Assembly: GCF_021012795.1 (NCBI RefSeq)
Contig: NZ_VFYU01000031.1
Location: forward strand, 1 to 64,000
Length of the DNA stretch: 64,000 bases
Reading direction: 5' to 3'
From: Psychrobacter sp. I-STPA10
GTDB lineage: Bacteria > Pseudomonadota > Gammaproteobacteria > Pseudomonadales > Moraxellaceae
The translations under genes were made by a program, and so were the position numbers. Positions 27,581-39,100 of the stretch are shown in pieces (position 1 is the first letter of the stretch; the number at the start of each line of letters is the position of its first letter). The notes under the pieces were generated by a model. It did no database searches and was not told the origin of the DNA. It was given only the letters and a program-made list of their open reading frames with translations.

Positions 27581-27615
27581 AGTAAGTGGTACTTACCTAT
27601 ATTAAAGGGAAATAA

Positions 27616-28050
27616 ATGATGGAAAATAATATGCAGATTAATTTTGTTAAAGAAAGAAGCGATCTTGACTTATTGCGAAGCTGGAGTGAACTATATAATA
27701 TTCATTTATGGGCAGGTCAGGCATATGCTATTGATAAAGAAAATAAAATATTTTTAAGCAAAACTGGAATACAAAGAGAGTTTGACCCTAACATAAGGGT
27801 AGGCTCAGGATTTTATAATTTTTTTTATAAAGGAAAATTTTATCAACTAATAACAGACATATCAGACAAACTTGGTGAAAATTATTACCAAGATAAGATT
27901 ATCAGCATAAATAACATAGAAACCATTGATGATGATTTTTTAAAGGTTTTTGCAATGGCTTATAAATTATGTAACAACTATGGTGATATAGATACTTCAT
28001 TAAAATTGGCAGACGATGATTTTCAAGTAATTATTGATTTATATGAGTAA
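27616..28050 (+). CDS. Immunity-like protein, tandem paralog 1
   Basis: 144 residues, family not recognised. After a few extra N-terminal residues the sequence from MQINFVKERSDLDLLRSW onwards is paralogous to the next gene, nearly colinear, with long identical DNA runs. It is acidic, soluble, rich in Tyr/Asn/Asp, small alpha/beta type. A start at 27631 would match the paralog exactly; GGGAAATAA precedes either start. Size, tandem duplication and AT-rich context fit immunity proteins against contact-dependent or secreted toxins (inference). Confidence 0.75.
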   Translation: MMENNMQINFVKERSDLDLLRSWSELYNIHLWAGQAYAIDKENKIFLSKTGIQREFDPNIRVGSGFYNFFYKGKFYQLITDISDKLGENYYQDKIISINNIETIDDDFLKVFAMAYKLCNNYGDIDTSLKLADDDFQVIIDLYE

Positions 28051-28065
28051 ATTAGGGGAAATAAT

Positions 28066-28485
28066 ATGCAGATTAATTTTGTTAAAGAAAGAAGAGATCT
28101 TGACTTATTGCGAAGTTGGGGTGAACTATATAATCTTGATTTATGGGCAGGTCAGGCATACGCTATTGATAAAGAAAATAAAATATATTTAAGCAGAACT
28201 AGAATACAAAAAGATTTCGACCCGATCATAAGGGTAGGCTCAGAATATTATATTTTTCTTTATAAAGGAAAATATTATAAACTAATAACAGAAATATCAG
28301 AAGAACTTGGTGAAAATTATTACCAATATAAGATTATCAACATAAATAACATAGAAACCATTGATGATGATTTTTTAAAGGTTTTTGCAATGGCTTTTAA
28401 AGTATGTCGTAATTATGGTGATTTAGACCCTTCATTAAAATTGAAAGATGTTGATTTTCAAGTAATTATTGATTTATATGAGTAA
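28066..28485 (+). CDS. Immunity-like protein, tandem paralog 2
   Basis: 139 residues, a close paralog of the preceding gene (shared MQINFVKERRDLDLLRSW, LWAGQAYAIDKENKI, NNIETIDDDFLKVFAMA, DFQVIIDLYE). Differences cluster in the middle segment (FDPIIRVGSEYYIFLYKGK), the place where a partner surface might vary. It lies 15 bp after paralog 1 with the same ribosome site GGGAAATAAT, so the duplication took the leader along. It is probably co-expressed with paralog 1. Confidence 0.78.
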   Translation: MQINFVKERRDLDLLRSWGELYNLDLWAGQAYAIDKENKIYLSRTRIQKDFDPIIRVGSEYYIFLYKGKYYKLITEISEELGENYYQYKIININNIETIDDDFLKVFAMAFKVCRNYGDLDPSLKLKDVDFQVIIDLYE

Positions 28486-28528
28486 ATATAAATCAATTGA
28501 GCTGTTAAAATATCCACGCCAAACCCAT

Positions 28529-29107
28529 TTATAATCTATTGCTGTTGATATATTCTGATATGGGTAGATTAAGTTTAATCTCTAATTCTTGCATTATATA
28601 AATCATTAAGCACCAAAAACCATCATCTTTTAAAGCCTTTTTATCTAAACAGGCTATTTCTTGCATTAGCTTATTAGCCGTATTGTTGGCAAGCTCAACT
28701 AAAGCAACTTCATCAGTATCTTTATCAAATATCTTTGACTTTAATAAGAAGATTTTAGATAAAAATAATGAATAACATTGCAAAAACACAGCTAATGAGC
28801 GATTAACATATACCTTATCATCGTTAAAGTCCAAGCCTTCATTAGGCAATATCAAGATATGCTCATGGCTATCTATGACAAAAAATCCAAATATACAATA
28901 GCCAAAAACCTTAAATAACTCATTTGCGTTATTGGATATGACGATGATTTCATCTGGGTAATATATAAAAGAAAACCCCATCTTTGGATAATCATCAAAA
29001 TAGGAAAATATATCATTCAATATATTTTCCATCGTCATTTTTTGAGCTGGCTGAGTATCTACAATGCGGTATCCTTTTGCTAAAAGGACATCTATATTAA
29101 TACGCAT
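28529..29107 (-). CDS. SUKH-like immunity candidate downstream of the RT gene
   Basis: 192 residues, low GC. The middle (GYCIFGFFVIDSHEHILILP, then VYVNRSLAVFLQCYSLFL) resembles the strand-turn and final NsSlexFl helix of SUKH-superfamily immunity proteins (SUKH-4 kind). This is a by-eye resemblance only. It lies 28 bp after the reverse transcriptase stop on the same strand, so it could be the distal gene of the retron operon, or simply another immunity gene of the adjacent AT-rich cluster. No good Shine-Dalgarno before the ATG at 29107. Confidence 0.6.
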   Translation of the reverse strand: MRINIDVLLAKGYRIVDTQPAQKMTMENILNDIFSYFDDYPKMGFSFIYYPDEIIVISNNANELFKVFGYCIFGFFVIDSHEHILILPNEGLDFNDDKVYVNRSLAVFLQCYSLFLSKIFLLKSKIFDKDTDEVALVELANNTANKLMQEIACLDKKALKDDGFWCLMIYIMQELEIKLNLPISEYINSNRL

Positions 29108-29135
29108 AGTTATACATAGTTAAGCCTAATGAGCA

Positions 29136-30656
29136 TCATTCAGTCTTATCCTCTTTTTCAGCCTTTTTAGCAAATTCCTTGCTTAACTCCCCAAGCTGTT
29201 GCAAATAGCTTGCTCCAAGCTCTGGGTCGGTCATGGCAATCCATGAGGCATAGCCCATTAGGGTATTAAAATTCTCATCAGCCCGCAGTTTTCCGCCATT
29301 TTGTAGGTTATGAATGACGGCTCTTAGCATACGTTTGGTTTTGCGAGGCACTCGGGGCGTACCGTCACCATTGACCACCAAGCCTGTGACGTTTTGCTGA
29401 TTGCCTGTGCGAATGATTTTGGTTTTATCACTGTTAATGGCAAAGCCTTCCTCAGTCAAAATTTTACTTACTGAGCCAAGCAGTTGCCCAATAAGCTGGT
29501 TTTGCTCATTGTTATTGTTGGTAGAGTTGTCATTAGCAGTTTTAGCGGTCTTTGTATTTGGCTTTTTACTTGGTTTACCAGTGGTGGTGTCGGTTTTGGG
29601 TAGGCTAAAGGTTAAGTCATCGGCATAACGGCTATAGCGTAAGCCCAATTTATCCGCCAGTCCCGTTAATCGGCGGTCAAGGTTTAGACAGACAATGTTG
29701 GTGAGGGCAGGGCTGGTGGGTGCGCCTTGTGGCAAACAGCGGTCAGCTAAGGCGACATAGTAGGTCACTCCATTTTGACGCACGATTTGACGCGGTGATT
29801 CGGTGCAAAGCAGTGCCAATAAGGTGGCGATTTGCTCATGATAGCCTGCATGACGAAACACGCCTTTAACCCTTCGCCAATGCACACTGGGGAAAAAGTC
29901 TTTGATATCCAGTTTAATCAGCAGTTCGCTATCGGTATGCACACACGCATTGCTAACGATGGATTTGCCTTGCACAAAGCCATGCGCCGAGCCATGAATG
30001 GGCAGGTTATTGAGGATATTATCGAGTATCCAGCGTTGGGCATATTTTAGGCGCGGAATGGGCGACCAGATTTGCCGAGGCGTGCCGTTGCGTTTGGCAA
30101 TGGTAAAGTGGTTGTAGGTTAAGTTGGTGGCAACGTCACGCTGATAACACAAGCCTTTTAACTGTGGTATGGTCAAGTTTAGGGAGCTTGCCAGCTTTTG
30201 GGGCTTGTCGATAAGGGGCAGTTGGTTTTCTATCAGCCGATTGCTGGCGTCTTTTACGTCCCATTGGTCGGGGCTGGTGTCGTCCGTCCAGTAAATATCG
30301 CGACCAAGATAAACAATGTGCTGGGCTTTGTAGGCTTGCCATGCTTGTTGTTTGAGCTTTTTGGCTTCAAGGGCTTCTTGTTTGAGTTGTTTTTTGTAGC
30401 GGTCACGCTCTTTGGGACTCATGTTGTCAATGGGCTGACGCTCAACCAAAAATCCTTGTTTAACAAGCTGTTGCTGGACGTATTGATAACGCCCGCCTGC
30501 TTGTTCAATGTCTTGCCAAAGCTGTTGTAGCTCGTTGAGCTTTTCATTACCATTGGGGTTGATTAGGTTGCCATGATGAGCTTGGTTGTTATGGATATAC
30601 TGTGATAGCTGTTGTGCGTTATTTGGGTTGTTGCTGTTATTGTTGCGATTACTCAT
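29136..30656 (-). CDS. Retron-type reverse transcriptase
   Basis: 506 residues. The N-terminal part (1-150) is Asn/Gln/Lys-rich and helical. The RT domain carries the retron-specific motif X NAxxH (NACVH, 236-240), motif A LDIKDFFPSV (249-258), motif B LPQGAPTSPALTN (308-320), the catalytic YADD (344-347) and the retron motif Y VTG (423-425), followed by the VPRKTKRML thumb region. An unusual Lys/Thr/Asn-rich insert (about 355-387) sits right after YADD. No maturase or endonuclease domain is present, so it is not a group II intron RT. It starts 3 bp after the SWIM gene, preceded by GGGGTG, and is the last large gene of the operon. Probably makes msDNA from the RNA at 45162-45404. Confidence 0.93.
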   Translation of the reverse strand: MSNRNNNSNNPNNAQQLSQYIHNNQAHHGNLINPNGNEKLNELQQLWQDIEQAGGRYQYVQQQLVKQGFLVERQPIDNMSPKERDRYKKQLKQEALEAKKLKQQAWQAYKAQHIVYLGRDIYWTDDTSPDQWDVKDASNRLIENQLPLIDKPQKLASSLNLTIPQLKGLCYQRDVATNLTYNHFTIAKRNGTPRQIWSPIPRLKYAQRWILDNILNNLPIHGSAHGFVQGKSIVSNACVHTDSELLIKLDIKDFFPSVHWRRVKGVFRHAGYHEQIATLLALLCTESPRQIVRQNGVTYYVALADRCLPQGAPTSPALTNIVCLNLDRRLTGLADKLGLRYSRYADDLTFSLPKTDTTTGKPSKKPNTKTAKTANDNSTNNNNEQNQLIGQLLGSVSKILTEEGFAINSDKTKIIRTGNQQNVTGLVVNGDGTPRVPRKTKRMLRAVIHNLQNGGKLRADENFNTLMGYASWIAMTDPELGASYLQQLGELSKEFAKKAEKEDKTE

Positions 30657-30659
30657 CGG

Positions 30660-33128
30660 TTACACCCCTTGATTTTCAATAAAGCCATCGGCTTCAAATT
30701 TGGCAATGTGTTGTAAAAAGGCTTGTTTGGCTTGTTTGGGCTGGTTAAAGACAAATTGCTGGCGTGTGTTGGTAGCAGTATTGATAGCATTGCTGTCGCC
30801 AGTGGTTTCGCCTTGCCCGTTTTGGTGTTGATAATGCTGATATTTGCGTTTGCGTGGGTCATGATTAAGGTATTCAATAATCACTTTTTTGGCTTTTAGG
30901 GTGATTTGCACTTGCTGTATATTCACACTACTCATGCCTGCATGGCTGTTATGGTTGTTGCTGTCTTGCGAGTTATCGTCCTTACTATTGTTTTTACGGT
31001 TGTCTTTACTGTTGCTATTTGATAAAGCGGTTAAATCCAAGACAGGGTTAAAGTCAGCATTGCTTTGCTCATCGGTTTGAGTATTCGTAGCGTTGTTATT
31101 AGCATTAGTACCGTTAGTATTCATATTGATACGTTTGCTTAAAATACGGGTTTCTTGCCAGTTGGCTTGGGCTTGTGGGTCACGACTGGCGTCAAAGTCG
31201 TTATATGCCAAACGCAGGGCGATAAGGTGTGAGCAAACCCCTTGTGTCAGCCGATGTTGCAAAAATTGCGGACAGCTACATTCGGCACGACTGACGATAC
31301 CTTCGTCGCCAAGTTGTAATTGGCTGTGATAACTGCGTCTGTCCTCACTAACATGAATGTCCGCTTGGATAAGTATGCCTTGACTGGCAAGGTTATCCAC
31401 CGAAAATTTGCGGATAGCGTCGGCTCGGCTAACAAGGTCATAGGCTTGTTTTTCAGCAGGATTATGATAGGCAAATGCCTGCATATCCAGTGGCGTTTGT
31501 GTTAATGGACGGTAGTAATAGGTTTGCGTTGCCATGTCATAGCGGATAAAACCTTGCTGACTGGCGGATAAGAGTTGTTGACGGATAGCGGTTTTGTTGG
31601 CTTTGCTTTCTTTATTGTCTTTGTTGTTTTTATTAGTTTTGGCTAAATCAGCAAGGCTACTGGGCTGTTGTTGCAACTGCTCAAGTAAGGCTTGTAGGTC
31701 TGATTGGTCAGCACTGTTATTGTTAGCATTGTCATCAACTTCACCCTCAATGCTCAAACTTTGTGGGCGTTTGGGCAGTAATAAGTCAAAGCCCAATGCT
31801 TGCGACCAGTTGCTTTGGCTAAAGCCTGTCATGGCAAAGGTAAAGTGGAAACCGTCACCCGCCAGCGTCCAATAGCTTGGCATACCTTGCCCAAGTAAGG
31901 ATACATTAACCGTTTTGCAATGGGGCAATAGGCGTTTGAGTAGGGCAAGGCGACGACGACCCCAAAGGCGGATAAGTTTGGCTTGTGAGCCTTGATAAGG
32001 GCGGGCGTGTTTGCTGACTTGACTGGTAACGGCAATGTTAAACGGCTCTAGGATAATAATTGGCTGTTGCTGTGGGCGTAGCTCAATTAATAAGCCCCGA
32101 CGTTTGCCTTTGATGTCAGCATGCATACGCAATTCAAACAAGACGTTATATAAGGCGATGGGGTCTAGCTCAATGCTGTCTTGGGGCAGTTGTGACGCTG
32201 ACTGCACTTGTAATAACGAGCGTATCCAGTTTTTGGGAACGTTAATGCGTTTTTCGATAACTTCATTAACTTCAACTTCGTTTGTTTCGTTATTAGCCTC
32301 ACTTTTACCGTTTGCTTGTTGGTTGTCGTTATTTGTTGCCTCATTTAGGCGTTGTAAACTGACCGCCTCATGCCCAATATCAAGGCTGGTTGGCGTATAG
32401 TCACGGATACGTTGAATGCCTTCGTATAAAGCACTGCTATAATCAATGCTGGTCGTGCCGTAGTTGATGTTATCAGCACCGTTAGCACTGCTTTGGCTGG
32501 CAAAAATATCATGGCTTAAGGTCAACTGGGCATAACAGCCTTCGTCACGACTAAACACTTCAAAGCTAATGCCTTGCTCATGTACTTGGATAATCGGGTC
32601 AAGGATACAAAAGGCTAGTGGGTCGTTATTAAACAGCCATTCAAAATATTGCCGTTGGGCGGTAAACAGGTTTTTATTGGCGTTGGCTCGTCGCATTTGC
32701 ATAAATACGCTATAAGCTGAGCGGTCTTTGGGGACATAACGATAATCACTGCTCACTACATCAAACAATGCCGATAAGGTATCACGAAACAGCAAAGGCG
32801 ATTTGACCTTAGCATGGAATTTGACATCTTGGCGGTTTAGCTCGGTAAATAATGCCACATGCTGGGTTAGCTTTTCGCTGTTATCTTGGCTAAGTGACGC
32901 GTCTGTATTAACAGGGCTATCAATTACCTGACTGTCTATCACTTGTTGCTCAATTACTTGACTGTCTATTACTTGGCTTGGACGAGCATAATCCATTCTC
33001 ATCATCACGCCATCAGCATTTAGGCTGTTATTGGCGTCATTAGCATTGTCTAAGCTATCCGTATTCACGTCATTTGCACTGTCTAACGTGTCATTTTGTT
33101 GAGGATTATTGTGTTGGTCATTGCTCAT
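30660..33128 (-). CDS. SWIM zinc-finger protein of the retron operon
   Basis: 822 residues. The SWIM-type zinc motif CxCx12CxH is visible at C617, C619, C632, H634 (ECSCPQF...GVCSHLIALRLAYN). The first 600 residues are a large alpha/beta region split by Gln/Asn/Lys-rich linkers (around 455-510). The C-terminus has another Asn/Asp-rich linker (about 680-740) and a small domain with VQITLKAKKVIIEYLNHDPRKRKYQ. SWIM domains bind nucleic acid or protein partners. GGAGA precedes the ATG inside the 3' end of the giant gene; 3 bp separate it from each neighbour. From memory, retron classification includes a type (XIII) with SWIM and HEAT proteins. Confidence 0.85.
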   Translation of the reverse strand: MSNDQHNNPQQNDTLDSANDVNTDSLDNANDANNSLNADGVMMRMDYARPSQVIDSQVIEQQVIDSQVIDSPVNTDASLSQDNSEKLTQHVALFTELNRQDVKFHAKVKSPLLFRDTLSALFDVVSSDYRYVPKDRSAYSVFMQMRRANANKNLFTAQRQYFEWLFNNDPLAFCILDPIIQVHEQGISFEVFSRDEGCYAQLTLSHDIFASQSSANGADNINYGTTSIDYSSALYEGIQRIRDYTPTSLDIGHEAVSLQRLNEATNNDNQQANGKSEANNETNEVEVNEVIEKRINVPKNWIRSLLQVQSASQLPQDSIELDPIALYNVLFELRMHADIKGKRRGLLIELRPQQQPIIILEPFNIAVTSQVSKHARPYQGSQAKLIRLWGRRRLALLKRLLPHCKTVNVSLLGQGMPSYWTLAGDGFHFTFAMTGFSQSNWSQALGFDLLLPKRPQSLSIEGEVDDNANNNSADQSDLQALLEQLQQQPSSLADLAKTNKNNKDNKESKANKTAIRQQLLSASQQGFIRYDMATQTYYYRPLTQTPLDMQAFAYHNPAEKQAYDLVSRADAIRKFSVDNLASQGILIQADIHVSEDRRSYHSQLQLGDEGIVSRAECSCPQFLQHRLTQGVCSHLIALRLAYNDFDASRDPQAQANWQETRILSKRINMNTNGTNANNNATNTQTDEQSNADFNPVLDLTALSNSNSKDNRKNNSKDDNSQDSNNHNSHAGMSSVNIQQVQITLKAKKVIIEYLNHDPRKRKYQHYQHQNGQGETTGDSNAINTATNTRQQFVFNQPKQAKQAFLQHIAKFEADGFIENQGV

Positions 33129-33131
33129 TTA

Positions 33132-36100
33132 TTATTCTCCTTTACCGCTGGTGGCGTTGGCTGGCGTGTCTGTCAGGGGCTGTGCTTGTGTCAATAATTG
33201 TGACTGAGGCAAAGCCCGTTTTTGTTGTTGACGGCTTATGGCTCGTTGCCAACGGCGTAATACTTTATAAGCGGTTTTTGCAATTTCTTGGCTAACACTA
33301 TCGGTATTATCAGTGTTATCAACATTGTCAGCACTGTCCGTTTGATGACTGTCAATCAGCGTTTGTAGCCACTGCTCAATACGTGGGTCATGCAGTTGTG
33401 ATAGGCTCTCAATGGCGCGCAAGCGTAAGTTAATAGTTAAGCTGTTATCAAATGCCCAATTCATCAAACTTTCAGCATCATCGGCTTTAATCCATGCCAG
33501 CAGTTGTTGATTGGGTGATTTTTCTACAAAGCTATCTGTTGGTGTGGCATTATCTTTATTGGCAGGAACAGTGTTATCTGTCTTATCGACTTTGCCTGCT
33601 TGTTGTAAACTGATAACTTGCTGTATTTGCCCCAATAGCTGTTGCGTGTCGTTATTTAGCCATGCGATACCTTGTGAGGCATGATAAGTTTGTAATAGTT
33701 GCTCTAACGGCTCGGCAATGTTTGCAGTATTTGCCTTTGTAGAGGACAAGCTGGCAAGCTGTGCTAATAAGGCTTGATTCCACCAGCCATCGACCCATGT
33801 TGCCAACGATTTAACCGCTGATAACACAGGGTTATTTTGGTTGTCAATGAGCCATGTCCATAGCTCATTTAGACGTTGTTTTGTAGTGTTATCTGTGCTA
33901 TCCGTATGGCGGATAAGTAGCCATAGCAGTTGCTTGATGGTATCGGCAATCTGCTCACTACGCTCTAGCCATGAGCCGTTTTGGGTTAGAGCAGGGCGTT
34001 GGCTCACCTCTTTACATAAGCCAGCCCATTGATTTTTAGCCAGCTCAAATTGTTGCCATAACAGCTCGACAATATTGGTGTTGTCCGCATTAAGATAGCT
34101 ATTTGGATATTGATTAAGATAACGCAATCCAATATGTTTGCTAGTAATAGTGTCACTGCTGATAAGCTGTTGTAAGCTACTAACAGGCATGTCTTGACGT
34201 GCCAATATACTGTCCGCCAATCGCTGTTTGATGGTGCTATCAAGGCGACGCTGATAACGATTGATAAAGTCGGTTAGCTCATCAATGCTGGCGTGTTGGC
34301 AAATGCGTTTTAGGCTTAATTGCTCGCCGATGGTTTCGTCCTCACACAATGGGTCGCAACTTAATAGCATTGCCCAATCGTAAGGATAGACGTTGTTTTG
34401 CTGTTGCTCATTTTCCGTTTCGTTGCCTTCTTTATTGCCATTTTCATTGTCTTTTTCTGTGCCTTTTTCTTTCCAGAGAGCTTGTGCCGTTTTAAAGGCG
34501 ATGATTACGGTATCATCGTCAAGCTCGCTGTCTTGCTCACCTGATTGTTTGATGATGTCAAGCAGTAGGGTTTTATTTGCCTCAATGTCAATGGGTTTGC
34601 TGGCATGACGTAGCAGTGTCACTGCGTGGTCTTGTGGAGCAAAGAAACATTCTGTTTGTAGATAACGACGGATATATTGGCGAATCTCTTCCCATGCAGG
34701 GGTGGTGTTTAGCCAACGCAAACCGTTTAGACAATGAATAAGGGCACTGTCCCAAACCTCTAAGTTGTGTAACTGAGTTTTCAATAAGGCAAAAATGGTG
34801 TCGCTGTGTTCAAATTGACCGTCTTGGCTTAAGCGTCCCAATGCCTCACTTGCCACATCTTTTAGATAATGCTCATTATCTTGAGCCAGTTTAATCAGCT
34901 TGTCATAGGCTTGTTCAATAGCATGGATATATTGCGCATTTTGGGTAGTCTGTTTCTCTGTATTTCTAAGCTCTTGCTTATGAACATTGTCATACGCATT
35001 GCCTAACAATTCACCCAATGCCAATACGCCACGACGACGCAACTCGCCATCAGTGTTGTAATCAATGGTTGCCATTAAAATACTTAAACCCTCAAAGCTA
35101 CCTTGTTTTGCCAGCCCTTCTGCTGATAAAAATTGAATCTCTGGCTCACGACTTTGTAAGGCTTTGCGTAAGCTGGTTAGGCTACCTTGACGTTTGTCGG
35201 CACGAAATACCATGGTTTCAATCAGGCGACGGCGGTACTGTGGTTTGCTATCGGGGATTTGCTCATACGCCCGTTGCAAGGCAAGGTCAATTTGCTGATT
35301 GATATTTTGTGGCTTGTCTTTGTCTATCTCTTTGCCCGCCCATGCCATCGAGCTTAATAATTCATAGACCTTATCATAATCGGCAACTGCCAATAGATGG
35401 TTAAATAAATCTAGCAATACCTCAGGGTAGCGGGTGTGTTGTTTTTCTTGCCAATGCTCAGTGCTTTGCAAGTCTTCATAATCCATGATGGTTTGGTCAA
35501 AACCACTGATGGTGACGATACATTGAATCAGTTGATTACGGGCATGTTTGCTCATTTTCCGTCCACTATGCCCACTGTTTTGGTAGCTATCTTGCAACTG
35601 TTTTAGCAAGGCAGGCACAAGGCTGACATCACGCAATTTACCAATGGTTTGATAAATGCTATCAACTTCGCCTTTGTTTTCAGGTGCGTCAATAAGCGTT
35701 AATAGTTGCTGGCTAAAGCGTTGATAAATAGCCGTATATTCGCCTTGTTCAGCTTGTTTTGTGTCAGCTTGGGTCTGTGCTTTGTCCTGCTTGTTTTGTA
35801 AGAAATCCAACGCCGTATAAATCTTATCTAAGATATTTTTTTGTGAATAACGCTCTGGCATATTTCGCCATAGCTTAAATAAGGCGGTCAAAATCTCAGT
35901 GGGTTGCTGGCTAATATAGTTATCAGCAAGCTGGCACAATGCCAAATAACGGGTTTGCAAGTCGTCATTGTGCATGGCGGTTTGCAACAAGGTCAGTTTG
36001 TCGTCAGTGGCTTTATCTTTATTATCAGTGCTGGTGCTACTAGAAGTATTAACCGCTTGTACCGATTGCCACTGGGTTACTACTTGTTGACGTAATAAGA

Positions 36101-39100
36101 CGTTATAAGCGGTCAGTGCCGATAAGGACGCTGGCAAGTTGCCAACACGCTGTTGAAGCAGTTTATATACTTCGTCAGCAAGTTGCAGGCTGTTACTTTG
36201 CAATAGCTCGGTTAATTGCTCGTTGACCTGCTCAGTGCTGGCGTCAGTATTATCGACTAACAGCGTTAAGCCCTTTTTAATCATGTCCAAATGCGGTGAG
36301 CTAATGGCTTGCTCGCTTAGTTTTTGTGCAGGGGCGTTCAGCTGTTGCAAACTTTGCCATGCCAATTCACGCACATCATAATGACGATAATTGAGTAGTG
36401 GTAACAACACTCGACGAACGCTGTCTTGCCAGTCGGCTGAGCTGTGTGCTTGGTTTTGTTGTGGTTGTTTGGTGAGCCACATTAAGCCATGAATGGCGGT
36501 GTTGGCATAATGGGTTTGGTAACTGTCTTGACGGATAATATCCAGCCATGCCCCAAATGCTAAACTTTGATATGGATAGTGAGTAGTGTCATCAGCATTG
36601 ACATCAATATTGACGCCAACATGAACACTGTCGCTATTGTCGTCATTTAAAGAGTTATTAAGGTTGTCAGTTAGTGCCACATAGCCTCGTTGCCATGCAT
36701 GAGCCATTTCTTTGACAACAATGGAACTGCGACTATATTCTGGCAAACCTAACAATTCTGATAACCGATATAACACCTCAATGGCATGGGCTTTGCGTAA
36801 CGGATTGGCAAATATGATTTGCTGTGCCAACTGATATAACCGCTCGGCAGTGATGATGGTTAATAGTTCTTGTTGCTCTTTATTGTTAATATAGCCATTG
36901 AATATATGTTTTAACTGTTGTTGCAGATAATCACTAAGATACTGCCAAATACGTGGTTGAATTGAGGGTGTGTTTGTACTGGTGGTATTGTTGCTGTCAT
37001 GCTGACTATCTTTCTGGCTGTTTTGCTCAAAGCGTGCCAGTACATTGGCAATAAATACCGCTGATTTGTCACTAGCAAAACTTAAACTGCTAATCAGTCG
37101 TTTGGGCTGAGATTGCTCGTTATCTTTACTATACATAGATAGCAAATCATAAAATACCAGCAATAAACGGCTTGCCTCATTTAACTTTTCATAAGACCCA
37201 TTATCATTCATCGCATCAGCCAATATATTGGCATTGGCAATACCTAAACCATTACGGGCTTGTAGCCAGTGCAATTCGGTTAATGGGTATTTGATGGCTT
37301 TTAAGCCTCTTTTATCTTTTGTAAATAACTGCTCGCCATTGTTATCACCCCATACCGCCAAAGCAATACTGGCAGATTGTTTGACGATATTTCGCTCATC
37401 ATTTTGCCAGTCAATCAATTTATCACGATGGGCAGGCAGGGTATTGGGGCGGGCAACCCACATAAGCTGTGGAGCTAAGGTACGAAAGTCGGCGTCTGCA
37501 TGGTCAAGATAATGCACAAACCAATCAAAAGCGTGCCAATGTTTTTGTTGTGGTTGTTGTTGCTTTGGCTGTGCTTGCTGGTCAAGGTGAGTATTGGACT
37601 GATAAAAACCATCAGCAGAGAACGAACATAACACCGCCAACCCTTCTAAAGACTGCTCAATATGGCGTTGCCATTGGCGATAGTCTTCACTGTCTTTTTT
37701 TAGCGTTGGCATGGGTTTGGCTAAATACTGCTCAAACACGGCATAAGCCTGATTGGCTTGGCTATTTTGGTTAGTTTGATTTGCATTGCTACTGTTTTGC
37801 TTATCAATATTGTTTTGCTCGTCAACAATGTGATGAATATCATCGCTGTTATCAATATCCACATGACTGCTAAGTTGTTGCAATTGGCATTGTTGTGCCA
37901 ATAAGGTGGCAGATTTCAGCTGAATTTCGGCATAAGGACTGCTTAACGCCGAAGTGAGCATGTTTTGATATTGCTGATTGCTCACCGTTTTGCAAAGTAT
38001 TAACGCGGTATCTAATGCCTTTTCTCGCAATTCTTGGCTGTCATCATCAAATAAGGTGCTAATAGTTGGCAACACTTGCTCAGTTAGTTTGGCACTGGCG
38101 TGTTTATTGACTTCATGTAACGCCAATTTACGCATGTCCGAAAATGGGCTGGCAAGGGCAGAGTTGATGACACTGGCAATGCTGATGTGCTTTTGTTTTA
38201 GGGCAATATCAATGGCTTGCCTGCGAATGTCATTAAATTTATCGGCTAAAAATAGGCTTAATACCTGCTGATTTTGTTCATCTTGGGCTTGTTTTTGCTC
38301 GGCGGTAGTTTGTCCACGCTTTTCTTGTTGTTGCAATAGCTGATGTTGCCATTCTGCCACCGCTACTTGATGCACGTCCTTAAACTGGCTATGGCTTAAG
38401 GTATCAATCAGCTTGACAAGGGGGGCAGGACTGTTATCAACGCTGTTATCAGTATTAGCATTATCAGCATTGTGCGTCTGATTAATCACCCAATTTAACA
38501 GCACTTTCACCACTTCTTGGCGGATACTTTCAAAGGGGTTATTTAGTGCTTGTAATAAGACGGCGGTCATTTCCTCGCTAAGGGTATTGCTAGTGGTGCT
38601 GTCTGCTGTATTGGCTTGGGTTAAGAAAATCGCCAATGCCCGCTCATGAATGTCTTGATGTTTACTGGCAAAGCCAACGGACGCCCATTGCAATGGATTA
38701 TCTGCCAATTTGCCATAAGCATTCATTGCCGTTTGGCGTACGTTGTCCACTTTATCATCAAGCAATAAAGGTAAAATATCCTTACCTTCAGCACTACCAT
38801 CGATGTCGCCTAAGTTTGCCAACGCCACTGCCACGCCAGCTCGAATGTTGTTATCTTGGTCATGCATTAGACGAATCAGTGAGCCAAACGCCCGTCTATC
38901 TTGTAGGCAAGCTAGTGCATAGGCAGAGTGAAAACAGATGTCTGCATGTGGATTACCCAAACCTTGCAATAGTGGCTCAAGCTCGGCATTACTTAGGTTG
39001 GCAGTTTGTATTGGCGGTGTTTTATCAATGCTATTGTTCGTGTGGTTAACATTGTCAACATTGGCAAAGTCTTGGGTGGTAAAATCCAGTGCCACTGTTG

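Noticed and set aside
29136..30656. RT as group II intron maturase
   Set aside because: No maturase X or HNH domain and no intron RNA ends nearby; NAxxH and VTG point to a retron-type RT.
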